Shown in pieces: positions 1 through 8,916 of a stretch of DNA of 64,000 nt. Within the stretch, counting starts at the first letter, position 1. Each line of letters opens with the position of its first letter. Source of the DNA: Collybia mongolica (lineage: Eukaryota > Basidiomycota > Agaricomycetes > Agaricales > Clitocybaceae); NCBI GenBank assembly GCA_013420905.1, contig JAAXNY010000011.1, forward strand, positions 2,046,001 to 2,110,000, read 5' to 3'. The position numbers and the translations under genes are program-made. A model generated the notes under the pieces. That model was not told the origin of the DNA and did not search any database. It worked only from the letters and a program-made list of their open reading frames with translations.

Positions 1-423
1 CCGGACTAATGATATCATACTACAACGGTTACTTATGAACTAAGACACCGAGGTTGTAACCGGGCATGGTGAATAGGACTAATAATAGACCGTACTCATA
101 GTCCTCTGTACTGATAGTGTATTATCTATTAGACTAGTTCACTCTGATTAGCCGTCTTGGAGCTCGACTCTAATCCTTTATTACCGTTTACTTGGTTATT
201 AGAAATGATACTAATAGCCTTACTTGTCGACTTTATAAGTGCAAACAATTTCGGGCCCTATCACTGTAATATGACCTGGAGAGCAACTTAGTGTACAGCT
301 CCACCCTGATGGCCCATTACAGATTACTTAGTGGTAATAGGTATTTATGCCTGCATGTAGCTGGGTCAAACCCACATGCACTTAATATTATTATATGACC
401 AAAAAAAAAAAAAAAAAAAGTAA
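1..423. other. No gene recognised; poly(A) tract near right end
   Basis: I see no convincing coding exon in this stretch. A run of 19 A residues lies at 401-419, a few bases before the Harbinger element. Before it, around 356-380, is a small perfect stem TGGG-TCAAA-CCCA that loosely resembles a tRNA-type B box, so a decayed SINE-like insertion with a poly(A) tail is possible but unproven. Confidence 0.4.
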
Positions 424-426
424 TAA

Positions 427-462
427 GGGCCTGTTCGGTAACTGTCAATAATTTTGAGTTGC
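427..462 (+). repeat. Left terminal inverted repeat of Harbinger element
   Basis: This 36-bp repeat begins GGGCCTGTTCGGTAACTGTC. It is the exact reverse complement of 4817-4852. It is flanked on the left by the TAA duplication at 424-426. Confidence 0.95.
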
Positions 463-467
463 TGCTA

Positions 468-679
468 CAGTGGCTCAAAAAACTGCCCCAATGTTTGTAC
501 ATTTTTGAAAGATCAATATGGTATGAAGTGCTGACATAAGCAGGGGACCTGGGGTAATTATGTAAGATACTATGACATCGTGGCTTTCCAATGGACCCTG
601 GATCATGTGATTTGGATCAATATCCATTAAGCTATAAGCCAAACAAAATGGTTACTTATTGGGGCAGTTTTTTGACCCT
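468..679 (+). repeat. Left 212-bp inverted repeat of Tc1/mariner
   Basis: This repeat matches the reverse complement of 1864-2075 with five differences. It carries the motif TCAAAAAACTGCCCCAAT at its outer end (from 475) and the same motif inverted at its inner end (658-675). Each end is therefore itself bounded by short inverted copies. Confidence 0.92.
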
Positions 680-828
680 TATCTTATTTTCCATTATTCT
701 GGCATTTATGATCCAATGCAAGAACATTATGGACTGTGGGAAGAATAAACAATGTCATGTGACTTTATTTGTATCAATTTGACATGTTGGAATTGGTTCA
801 ATCATCTTCTTGACCTCTTACCACCATC

Positions 829-1848
829 ATGAAAGCCATTTCTACTGCTCAGCACAATACTGTTGTTTCTCTCCTCAATGAGGGCTATTCTCAGTGTCAA
901 ATCAAGGAGAAAACTGGTCTAGGGAAGGGTACCATCAGTAGGATCAGCAAAGATGTGGATGGAAACAAAGAAAACAACCTTGGTGGCCGCCCCTCCAAGC
1001 TGTCTGTTCGTGACAAACAGTCAATTATTCGTCAAATCAAGTCAGGGAAGCTTGATAATGCAGTTCAGGCTACCCAATTCATCAATGGCATCATCCCCAA
1101 TCCTGTCACACCCCAGGCAGTCAGAAATGCACTCAAGGAAAATCAATTTTATGCTGCTACAAAGAGGAAAGCTCCTCTTCTCAAACGAGCCCATCGCATC
1201 CGGCGTCTCCAGTTTGCAAAATATCATGAAAGCTGGACTGTGGAGGACTGGAAAAGGGTTCTATGGACAGATGAGACCAAAATCAATAGGATTGGGTCAG
1301 ATGGAAAGGTTTATGTCTGGAAACAAAGGGGAGAACCACCATCTGATAGAACAACATCACCTACTGTCAAACATGGAGGAGGAGGAAACCTCATGGTATG
1401 GGGTTGTATGGGGTGGAATGGAGTGGGAAAGCTCATAGAGGTGCAGGGGAACATGGACAAGGTTCAATACTGTGAAATTTTGGAGAGTGGAGTTCAGGAA
1501 AGTTTTGAGAAGTTGGAAATGGTGGATGGCGAGCGCTACTTTCAGCAAGATAACGACCCCAAACACACATCTGGACTGGCCACACAGTGGTTTGAAGACA
1601 ACAACATTCAAGTCCTTGGCTGGCCTGCCCAATCCCCTGACATGAATCCAATAGAACACCTTTGGGAACATCTCAAGCGCCGTCTTAAAGAATATCCGAC
1701 ACCACCCAAAGGAGTACATGAGTTGTGGGATAGATTGGCTGAAGAGTGGGGTGAAATTCCACCAGAGGTATGCCAAAACCTGATAGAAAGTATGCCCAGG
1801 CGGATACAAGCAGTTATAAAGGCAAAAGGTGGTCATACAAAGTATTAG
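829..1848 (+). CDS. Tc1-family DD34E transposase, apparently intact
   Basis: The 339-residue protein should cut and rejoin its own element's ends in the nucleus. The first roughly 110 residues hold the paired-like helix-turn-helix region, with helices around residues 10-45 (HNTVVSLLNEGY, KGTISRIS). The RNase-H-fold catalytic domain follows: the first aspartate is in LWTDETK (about residue 149), the second in FQQDNDPKHT, and the glutamate in NPIEHLWE, with exactly 34 residues between the second aspartate and the glutamate. Length is typical for Tc1 proteins and no stop or frameshift is present. The ATG at 829 gives the expected N-terminus, and the gene is intronless. I infer potential activity; neither expression nor transposition is shown by the sequence. 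Confidence 0.95.
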   Translation: MKAISTAQHNTVVSLLNEGYSQCQIKEKTGLGKGTISRISKDVDGNKENNLGGRPSKLSVRDKQSIIRQIKSGKLDNAVQATQFINGIIPNPVTPQAVRNALKENQFYAATKRKAPLLKRAHRIRRLQFAKYHESWTVEDWKRVLWTDETKINRIGSDGKVYVWKQRGEPPSDRTTSPTVKHGGGGNLMVWGCMGWNGVGKLIEVQGNMDKVQYCEILESGVQESFEKLEMVDGERYFQQDNDPKHTSGLATQWFEDNNIQVLGWPAQSPDMNPIEHLWEHLKRRLKEYPTPPKGVHELWDRLAEEWGEIPPEVCQNLIESMPRRIQAVIKAKGGHTKY

Positions 1849-1863
1849 ATAGAAAATTAATAG

Positions 1864-2075
1864 AGGGTCAAAAAACTGCCCCAATGAGTAATCATTTTGT
1901 TTGGCCTATAGCTTAATGGGTTTTGATCCAAATCACATGATCCAGGGTCCATTGGAAAGCCACGATGTCATAGTATCTTACATAATTACCCCAGGTCCCC
2001 TGCTTATGTCAGCACTTCATACCATATTGATCTTTCAAAAATGTACAAACATTGGGGCAGTTTTTTGAGCCACTG
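1864..2075 (-). repeat. Right 212-bp inverted repeat of Tc1/mariner
   Basis: This is the inverted partner of 468-679. The inner motif copy starts at 1868 and the outer copy ends at 2068, so the arrangement mirrors the left end. Confidence 0.92.
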
Positions 2076-2187
2076 TACATATCGTCAAAATTACCTAATA
2101 TAGGGTTATCGTTCAATTTTGTAACGTTTGGGTGTTTGGTTGCGCTTGTTTGCAACCCTAGCGTCATCTTTTTTTCATCTATCCCTC

Positions 2188-3275
2188 ATGGCGGGTGATG
2201 ATGGCGACTCTGGACGGGCATCCTGGGGCAATGCTGCCGAACTCTTGCTCATTGAGCGTCTTCTCAAAGCCATTAGCGAGAACCGTCAGTCTGACAACAA
2301 CTTCAAGCCATCTGTCTACACAAGTGTTGCCAAGCACCTCACTGCGAAGGGTCATCCTTTCATGTCAAAGCAGATCAAATCACGTTGGACCCGGGTAAGC
2401 AATTCTCTTCATCTGTTTAGCATGTCATTGATAGATCAACTGTAGTTCAAAGAAGAGTACAAGATTGTGAAGACGCTTCGAGGGCTGTCTGGGTTCAGCT
2501 GGGATGACTCTAAGAAGATGGTGACCACTGAGCCCCAAGTTTGGGATAGTTACCTCAAGGTGAGCATATGATACCCTATTCCTAATCATTGTGACACTGA
2601 CTGTGGTCAACAGGGACATAAGAAGGCCCGTCCCTTCTGTAAAAAGCCCTTCCCGCTGTACGACCAGATCAGTGTCATTATTGGGGATTGCACAGCTACG
2701 GGGGAGCTGGCCTTTTCTTCCGAGCATTCCGCTGCACCACAGAACAGTGGCTCAGGTGGAACCTTAGACTCTGACACAGATAACGAGTCTGACAAGGACG
2801 ACCATGATGAGAGTGACAAGGAAAATGACTCATCACCCGAAGACAAGGTATGTCCCAGCCACGATGATCTTGTGTGTGATCTGAACCATCATTGTAGGGA
2901 AAGAAGCGCTGTTGTTCACCAACACCGCCCCTTGCAACACCTGCACCACCACGAAAACATGCTCGCGTATCTGGTGCTTGGGCACTTGAGTCACTTGCCA
3001 ACTCAGTCAACCAGATTGTCTCAAACTCGCTTTTTGACCCTCCCCGCCCTTATTCTGAGACTTCTCCTGCTACGCCATGAAAGGACAAGGCCTTCAATAC
3101 TATTTGCAAGGAGGAGGGACTCTCGCCTCACTCAATTGCTCTTGCTCGGAAGGTTTTTTGTGGAAGTGCTGAGCTTGCCCATGAGTACTTGAGCTTTGAT
3201 GTTTCCCAGGCCGGAATGCGGGAGGCTCGCTCGTACTGGCTCAGCAATGAACTCATTTGCATACAGGGAGTATAG
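2188..3275 (+). pseudogene. Harbinger accessory Myb/SANT-like DNA-binding protein, interrupted
   Basis: Four exons can be placed with phase-0 GT..AG introns: 2188-2394, 2446-2559, 2614-2847 and 2898-3275. The first three exons encode a Myb/SANT-like domain of the kind partnered with Harbinger transposases. Visible signatures are ELLLIERLLKA, KQIKSRW, a GFSWDDSK motif, and VWDSYL...ARPFCKKPFPLY. An acidic serine-rich linker follows, then a C-terminal helical region ending SNELICIQGV. A TGA at 3078-3080 interrupts the last exon, and the frame stays open beyond it for another 65 codons, so the TGA is probably a decayed arginine codon (CGA). In this family the protein helps bring the transposase to the element ends. 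The start ATG sits just before MAGDDGD. Confidence 0.82.
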
Positions 3276-3385
3276 TTTTCAGCATTGTCATCATTCTATG
3301 TCGTTCCACGCTCCCTCTATCATAGCTATAATTGTTGCTCTTTTATCATGCCCTTCACACTCATTTCATTACAGCCACAGTAATA

Positions 3386-4753
3386 TTAATTAATATCAGC
3401 CGTTTCTGGCACACCATTAGCTGCGAGCTCCTCCTGGTAACTGGCCCACATTGCCTCTGCTATCTCGTCACGCTTCCAATCTGCTTCCTCTGCTTCTTCC
3501 TCTGAAACACCAATGGTTGGAACCTGATCACCATGAGGAACCGAAGGCAAAAGCTCATGCGATGACACCTCCATCAGGAAGTCAGCTTCTCCATGATGAT
3601 GGATGAAATTCAGGAGTGTGGTAATTGCAACAGGGATCAGGGTTTGTATATGAATTGGATATTCAGTTGCTTCAGCAGCCATCCTGAATTTGCGTTTGAT
3701 GACGCCAAAAATGCACTCGATGACATTTCAAAGCTGTGAGTGCCGCAAATTGAAGAGTTCCTCCTTGTTCTGTGGTCTGGGTGACATTCGGTATCATGAT
3801 GCTGTGAACATTGGGGAGTAGTATCACATACCGCTTGCTACCAGCCTGCCATTCACGGAGGTGATAACGAACATTCCGGTATGGCACGAGAAGTTGGCAA
3901 CAATTGGGGAAGCCTGCATCAGCAACGTAGTATTTGCCAGGTGGGATGTCGAAGCCTGAGACCATTGCTTTCTGGAACAGAAGACTATCTGCAGCACTTC
4001 CCTCCCAACCAGTCATGACATACACAAAGAACATGTCAAAATTGCATGCCACAAACATGTTCTGAGTTAAGTTGCCCTTACGATCACGAAAGCGGGCCTT
4101 TATCGCAGCAGGAGGTTTCACAAACAGATGGGACCCATTGATGGCACCAAGAGCATCTTTGAAGAATGGAAAGAATTTGGTGTTGGAGTGGATGATATGT
4201 GGGATCTCCTGAGTGTTAGGAAGCTTCATGTATGCTGAGCGGAATCCATTGGAGACCATTGCATCGAGGACTGCTCGAAATGATCTGTGTCTCCGCATCA
4301 ATGGTTCACTACCAAGAAGCAATACATCAGGAATACTCACTTTGAAATAGTCTCATTGCTTCGCTGAAACCGTTCAGCCATTTTCCGCACAGACAAATTG
4401 GTTACAAGCTGGTACAAGAACGTGCCGATCTGCTCTGTGACACCAACATGTCGCCGAGGCTTCAGTCCACCCTTCTGGATCAATTCTCTCTTCAGCTTCT
4501 TAAAAACATCCTTCCGGACACCAGTGTCGTCCATTAATCTATCATGATGACCATCTAACATCTCGTTTACCCAAGCCTCACCCGACAGTACCGATGTGTG
4601 GTAAGGTTCAGGATTGTAGCGAGCCTGAGATGTCTGAAGCACAACGCCCACTGTTGCAAGTGTGATAACAGTGGCTATGAGAGCCTTCCGGCGGCGAGTG
4701 ACTTCGCGAGTTGGCTCACGCACAGGGGGGCAAGAGTGGTGGGTTCGTACCAT
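3386..4753 (-). pseudogene. Harbinger DDE transposase, catalytically dead
   Basis: Three exons are visible on the minus strand: 4753-4341, 4284-3832 and 3776-3386, separated by 56- and 55-bp GT..AG introns. Joined in this way the protein reads through the expected landmarks: an N-terminal helical region (TEQIGTFLYQLVTNLS, RFQRSNETIS), the first catalytic block GAINGSHLFV, the second aspartate in YYVADAGFPN, and the glutamate in NVIECIFGVIKRKF. Two lesions are clear. The first catalytic Asp codon (4137-4139) reads Asn, and a TGA at 3728-3730 replaces the arginine expected before NVIE. Both changes are C-to-T or G-to-A at what would have been CpG. The ATG at 4753 fits the element layout. Confidence 0.88.
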
Positions 4754-4816
4754 GGCGTGGTGCGTCGGTTACTCATTCCCATGATATATTTTGAAGCTGT
4801 CATATTTTATTGATCG

Positions 4817-4852
4817 GCAACTCAAAATTATTGACAGTTACCGAACAGGCCC
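4817..4852 (-). repeat. Right terminal inverted repeat of Harbinger element
   Basis: This is the exact inverted copy of 427-462. It is followed by the TAA duplication at 4853-4855. The match fixes the element boundary to the base. Confidence 0.95.
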
Positions 4853-4867
4853 TAATATATGTTTTAT

Positions 4868-5092
4868 TCTATCAATTATATAGATCATTAGTAAGTAAAA
4901 GAGTAAGTAAGTGCTTCATAATAAAAGAAAGTAAGTGAGTCCACACAGACTCTGTGGAGTCCACATGGAGTCCATGCAGAGTCCATGTGGACTTTGTGCT
5001 GTCCTTGCGGAGTCCGTATGGAGTCTGCACAGACTTTTGCAGTCTGCGCAGAGTCTGCAAGGACATGTGGGGGAGTGTAAAGTACAGCCTTA
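4868..5092. repeat. Dispersed 11-bp-periodic repeat, copy 1
   Basis: The segment begins with an AT-rich part (TAGTAAGTAAAAGAGTAAGT) and then runs through variants of GGAGTCCATGC at about 11-bp spacing to an AGTGTAAAGTACAG end. The same sequence occurs inverted at 58285-58436, continued after the hAT insertion at 62276-62312, and related DNA lies at 63594-63825. It looks like the end of a mobile or foldback element, not a gene. This copy stops near 5090, where homology to the 58-kb copy is lost. Confidence 0.8.
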
Positions 5093-5179
5093 GGGGGGGG
5101 TTTTTCCTCCTTTTTTTCTCTCCACAGAGGGTGATTTTTCATACATCTTTGGGATGAAATATGGGTTGAATTTCATTCA

Positions 5180-5690
5180 TTTCCAGTTTCACAGTGAACC
5201 TTGTAATCAGGCATTGGCCTCCATTGTCAGTTGTAGTACAACACCATGTCATCCTTCACCTTTGCAAGTGCCACCTTGGCTTCCTCTAGGGTGGACTCCA
5301 TCCAATTATAGAACTTGTTGACCATTTCCAAACATGATAGCACAGCCTGTGGCTCAAAGCCCATGCACAGATTTTGTCCAGTGTCCAGGAGGAAGGGGAA
5401 GTGCTGTGTGGAGGTGTGGATGTGGTTGTTGTACTGGAATTCAGTAAGGGGGAGGAGCTTGGTCTAGTTGTCCTGTCACTTGCTCATAAGCATGTAGAGG
5501 TACTGCTCCAACTCTTGGTTAATGCACTCTGTCTGCCTGTCTGTCTGCAGGCGGTAGGTGGTGGATGCCAATAACTTGATACCAAGCAGCCAATACAGTT
5601 TGCACATGAACTCTGCAATGAATTGCAAGCCCTGATTGGCAATAATTGCCTTTGGAAGTCCATGGTATTTTAGCCCTAGAGAGGGAGTCA
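5180..5690 (-). pseudogene. Ty3/gypsy retrotransposon integrase relic
   Basis: Reading the minus strand from about 5680 gives a run of integrase-core signatures: HGLPKAIIANQGLQF, AEFMCKLYWLLGIK, YRLQTDRQTECINQELEQYL, LLPLTEFQYNN and MGFEPQAV. These match the integrase core and the region following it in fungal Ty3/gypsy elements. The catalytic aspartate normally found in the IxDRG block is replaced (IANQG), a stop interrupts the frame before TKLLPL, and neither LTRs nor other polyprotein domains are nearby. This is an old fragment with no coding capacity. Confidence 0.78.
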
Positions 5691-6462
5691 GCAGACATTA
5701 GACTTGTAGAGTCAACAGTCTTTGAACAAATGAATGACAAACCAGATTGATTTAGTGGATAAGGCCTAAACACTGTAACAGATTCACTGGCATTGAAATG
5801 GGAGTCAGTCATAATGCAAAGGTATTGGTGGGAAACATGAAAATGTAGTAGATTACCTAATTTCAAAAATTTTCAATCTTATGCTGTGGTAACTAAAGCA
5901 TGGAGTAAAATGAGAGCACATTTAGAAGGATATTTATAATATTTTTCAAAAATGTCCCTCATGTACAAATGGGAAAAAAAATTTAAATATGCTCAACATA
6001 AACTTGCAAGGTACATAAGCCAACTCTCCCAGTGTCACTGGAATGTCTAGTGTTCCCAGAAAGCCTGCACATCCTTTATAGTGTTTTTCTTGTAGTTGGG
6101 TGGGAACAGACAGGGGACATGGTATCTCAAAGCCTTGGGTATTTTGAAGACATACAAATGTTCCACATAATTAAATATTAATCTGTATAAAATGGAGGTT
6201 GAAGCAAAGTACCCTTATCCCTTATATTGCCATCTAACCAGTCTGGGGTCCTATCTTGCTGCAGCCAAACAACACCAGGCAGCAGAATTTTTGAAAATGC
6301 AGTTCCACATTCACCAGAAAAATTGTTGTAATATATTTATTTTCCCTGTTTCCTCCCTCCCACTTCCACCATTTGGTAAGTTATTGTCCCTAGTGTAAAT
6401 GGACAGCAGAGAATGTGATTGACATAGTACAAATAAAGGAGATTGAGGACCCACTTTCAAAT
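5691..6462. other. Intergenic, no gene recognised
   Basis: I found no conserved exon or repeat in this AT-rich stretch between the integrase relic and the end of the minus-strand P450. Short open frames here lack any recognisable motif. Confidence 0.5.
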
Positions 6463-8916
6463 TTAGTTCTCATGATTTTTCACAAACTGAGCAATTCCTT
6501 TTGACAACAGCTCAAATTCACAGGGAAAAGGAGTGGGTCTCCTGAAGGAAAGTCAGGCAAACAGAATAGAAACTCAAGACAGACGCACACAGCAAGTCCC
6601 TCATCTAGGAGCGAGTTGGGGTCCGGTGTGATTTCTTTACCATCCAGAGTCTGTATCTTCTTAATGTTGAAAGTCAAAACAATGCTTGAAGCATATAGTG
6701 CTAATGCATTACTAGCAGTGTTGTCAGCCAGAATTGTTTATATTTAAAAAAGGTGGTGGAAAAAAGAATCTGACTTTGCCACAGTATACCCAATGCAGGA
6801 CCTAAATGAAACCTAAATGAAATGAGAATGGCCCATATAGTATGAGGTACATACCTGCGCCCAAAACCGAAAGAATGATGTCCGAGGTCCCTCGTATCAG
6901 CAAAATTCACAGGTGTATGTTCATCCATGTTAAGGAATCTTTCAGGCATAAACAAGTCTGGGTCCGGATAAATCTTCTCATCATGATGCATGGCCCTAGT
7001 TAGGCATAACGTGTGTAGTTCTCTTGTGGGGATAATCCCACATTCTGCTTACCAGACATTAGGAAGGATGATAGTACCCGCTTGGATTCAAAAAAATCAG
7101 CTGAAGAGGATATATGATTCTCGGTGTGCAGTTCACCAGGAATAAAATGACCCCGATATACATCATCCCTGGTCGATTGATGGGGGACAGCTCGAGGTCT
7201 TTGAGCTCCAAATGAAATCTTTCACTTACTGGACTCACCTAGAGGACCCATGGGGCGCCACCTATTTAATCATGAGTCTCTGACATTGTTTTACGGAGAT
7301 TACGCACCGCAGCGTCTCCTTGACTACCGCACCAAGATAGGGAAGGTCCTTGACTTCGGCAAATTTCGGGAGGCGGCCATCGCCGATAACTCTCTGAAGT
7401 TCCTCCCTGAGTTTTACTTGCACCCTTGGGTATAAGACCATCGCCAGCACAAAAAAACTTAGCGTGGCAGCCACCTAAAAATTATACTTAAGTACGGGAG
7501 ACAACCGATGCCTTCGACTCACTGCCTCAGCACCCGCTCCGCTGATATGAATCATTTAGACATTGCAGCCCATGAAATAAGAACTAAAAGAGACTCACAA
7601 CATCATGCCTGCAAGCCATGCCCTTTCGATTTTATTAACATCATGGTTTTGCGTCGGGTCCAGAAGTTTTGCTGTGAGGCAGCTGCTTCGAGTACCATTA
7701 TCCTGTGCCAAAGTGCGCCGTTTTAGAACATCGAAGCATATTTTGGAAGGGGGTTCTGACCAAACCGATCCGAACATCTTCAACAAGGCCAACAAAGAGT
7801 TCCGTATCGTGCTTGTACCATGCGATTCCTTGTCGTTTCCACTTGGCAATCCAAGGCGGAAAGTAATTCATGACAGGGAAGATATCCACCCAGTGATTAC
7901 CTGTAATTTGTCAGCGTGGAGAAGGTAAATAGAGGCAGGAGATATGATACCTGGTAGAGCTGCCTTCAGCATTCGATCGACGTAATTTTCAACTTTACGG
8001 ACAATTGGATCTCCATCGGATACATCTGGGTAACAATATACGGTCTTCATGATTGTAGTCGCGGCGGACCTGCTTAATAAATGTAACACGTTGAAATCGA
8101 CTCAGGGTACAACCTACTGTCTGAAGGTCGAATCAAGTTCACTCCCCGTGCTGCTACGCACTCGAAGAAGCTTACTTATAAGAGAGACAACCTCTCGTTC
8201 CTGGAGAGGAGTATATTCAGATGCGACCTTTGCAGACAAACAGGTGCTGGCAACACGTCGCATCCGTTTCCATCTAGTGTGTGTAAGTCCAGTGATCACG
8301 CCTAACCCAGAAGATTTACCTGTCTCCGTAACGCGCAAATGCTAAGTTCATTCCACCGGTCAGGATTTCGGCAGCCATAATGAAGCGCTGAATCTGACTG
8401 TCAAGAAAAAAAACCACAGACTCATTCGACTTCTTACGGGGCGATCGGAGTAAATTGAAGAACGACGATCCTGAATGAATGTCAGCTGCGATGATGGCAA
8501 GAAAGGGAAGAAACTGACCATGAGATCGGCGGCGATTTTCGCACTGCCAACAACCAGTACTGACTGTCCACCAAAATTTAGTCTGAAAACTGGTCCTGGG
8601 TGTGCGTGAAGACCGTGTTTTGCAACGTTTCGTAAGTGGGGAAGACAGACCATAAGTATGATGCCACACTATAAACTAAGGTCCAGCTGTAAAATCATAC
8701 AGAAATAACGGACGTCTTACATGTGTACTGGAGCCATTGCATTTTGCCAACCTGAAGAATGTTTCCTAATATCGGCAGACCTGAAGGTCCACCGAACTGG
8801 AGAACGCCCCCCGCCTGCCTTCTGGTCCGAATTCTCAAAAGGCACCACCAGACAATAGCGCCAAAGGTCAGATAGATAGTGGTGCGAAGAGTATCAAACA
8901 TCAGCGTGTGTTTCAT
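6463..8916 (-). CDS. Cytochrome P450 monooxygenase (paralogue 1)
   Basis: This multi-exon gene encodes a microsomal P450 that would oxidise a small molecule with electrons from P450 reductase; the substrate cannot be read from sequence. The start at 8916 gives a membrane anchor (TIYLTFGAIVWWCLL) followed by the glycine/proline hinge GGPSGLPILGN. Later exons give RFIMAAEILTGGMN, RWKRMRRVASTCLS, AWLAGMML, the I-helix exon GAGAEA, FFVLAMVLYP, the ExxR block KETLR, VPHQSTRDDVYRG, the PERF block FMPERFL and the heme loop HSFGFGRR, with the cysteine most likely in SCIG after a 53-bp intron (6854-6802). The protein ends RPTPFPCEFE with TAA at 6463-6465. Introns of about 50 bp sit at many of the same positions as in the plus-strand paralogue. 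The exon after the heme cysteine could not be fixed with certainty. The I-helix lacks the usual threonine. Confidence 0.82.

Larger units (their letters stand above)
468..2075 (+). mobile_element. Tc1/mariner element nested in the Harbinger copy
   Basis: The element begins CAGTGGCTC and ends GAGCCACTG, and is flanked by TA dinucleotides at 466-467 and 2076-2077, the standard Tc1/mariner target duplication. It has long inverted ends of 212 bp (468-679 and 1864-2075) with five mismatches, all in the inner part. A single uninterrupted transposase gene lies between them. The near-identical ends and open gene suggest a recent insertion into an already decaying Harbinger element. Confidence 0.96.
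427..4852. mobile_element. PIF/Harbinger-type DNA transposon, full length, inactivated, with a nested Tc1/mariner
   Basis: The element is bounded by 36-bp perfect terminal inverted repeats (427-462 and 4817-4852) and a 3-bp TAA duplication (424-426 and 4853-4855), which fits the TWA target preference of PIF/Harbinger. It carries the two expected genes in convergent orientation: a Myb/SANT-like DNA-binding protein on the plus strand (from 2188) and a DDE transposase on the minus strand (from 4753). Both are interrupted by in-frame TGA codons, and the transposase has lost its first catalytic aspartate. A separate Tc1/mariner copy sits just inside the left inverted repeat. The element is complete in structure but cannot encode its own transposition. 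Confidence 0.93.

Noticed and set aside
1357..1884. Minus-strand frame opposite the Tc1 transposase
   Set aside because: It is a shadow of the transposase gene, with no conserved motif of its own.
3728..3730. Reading the Harbinger TGA as an intron or frame change
   Set aside because: The frame continues correctly on both sides into the catalytic glutamate block, and no splice sites flank the codon, so a simple nonsense change fits best.
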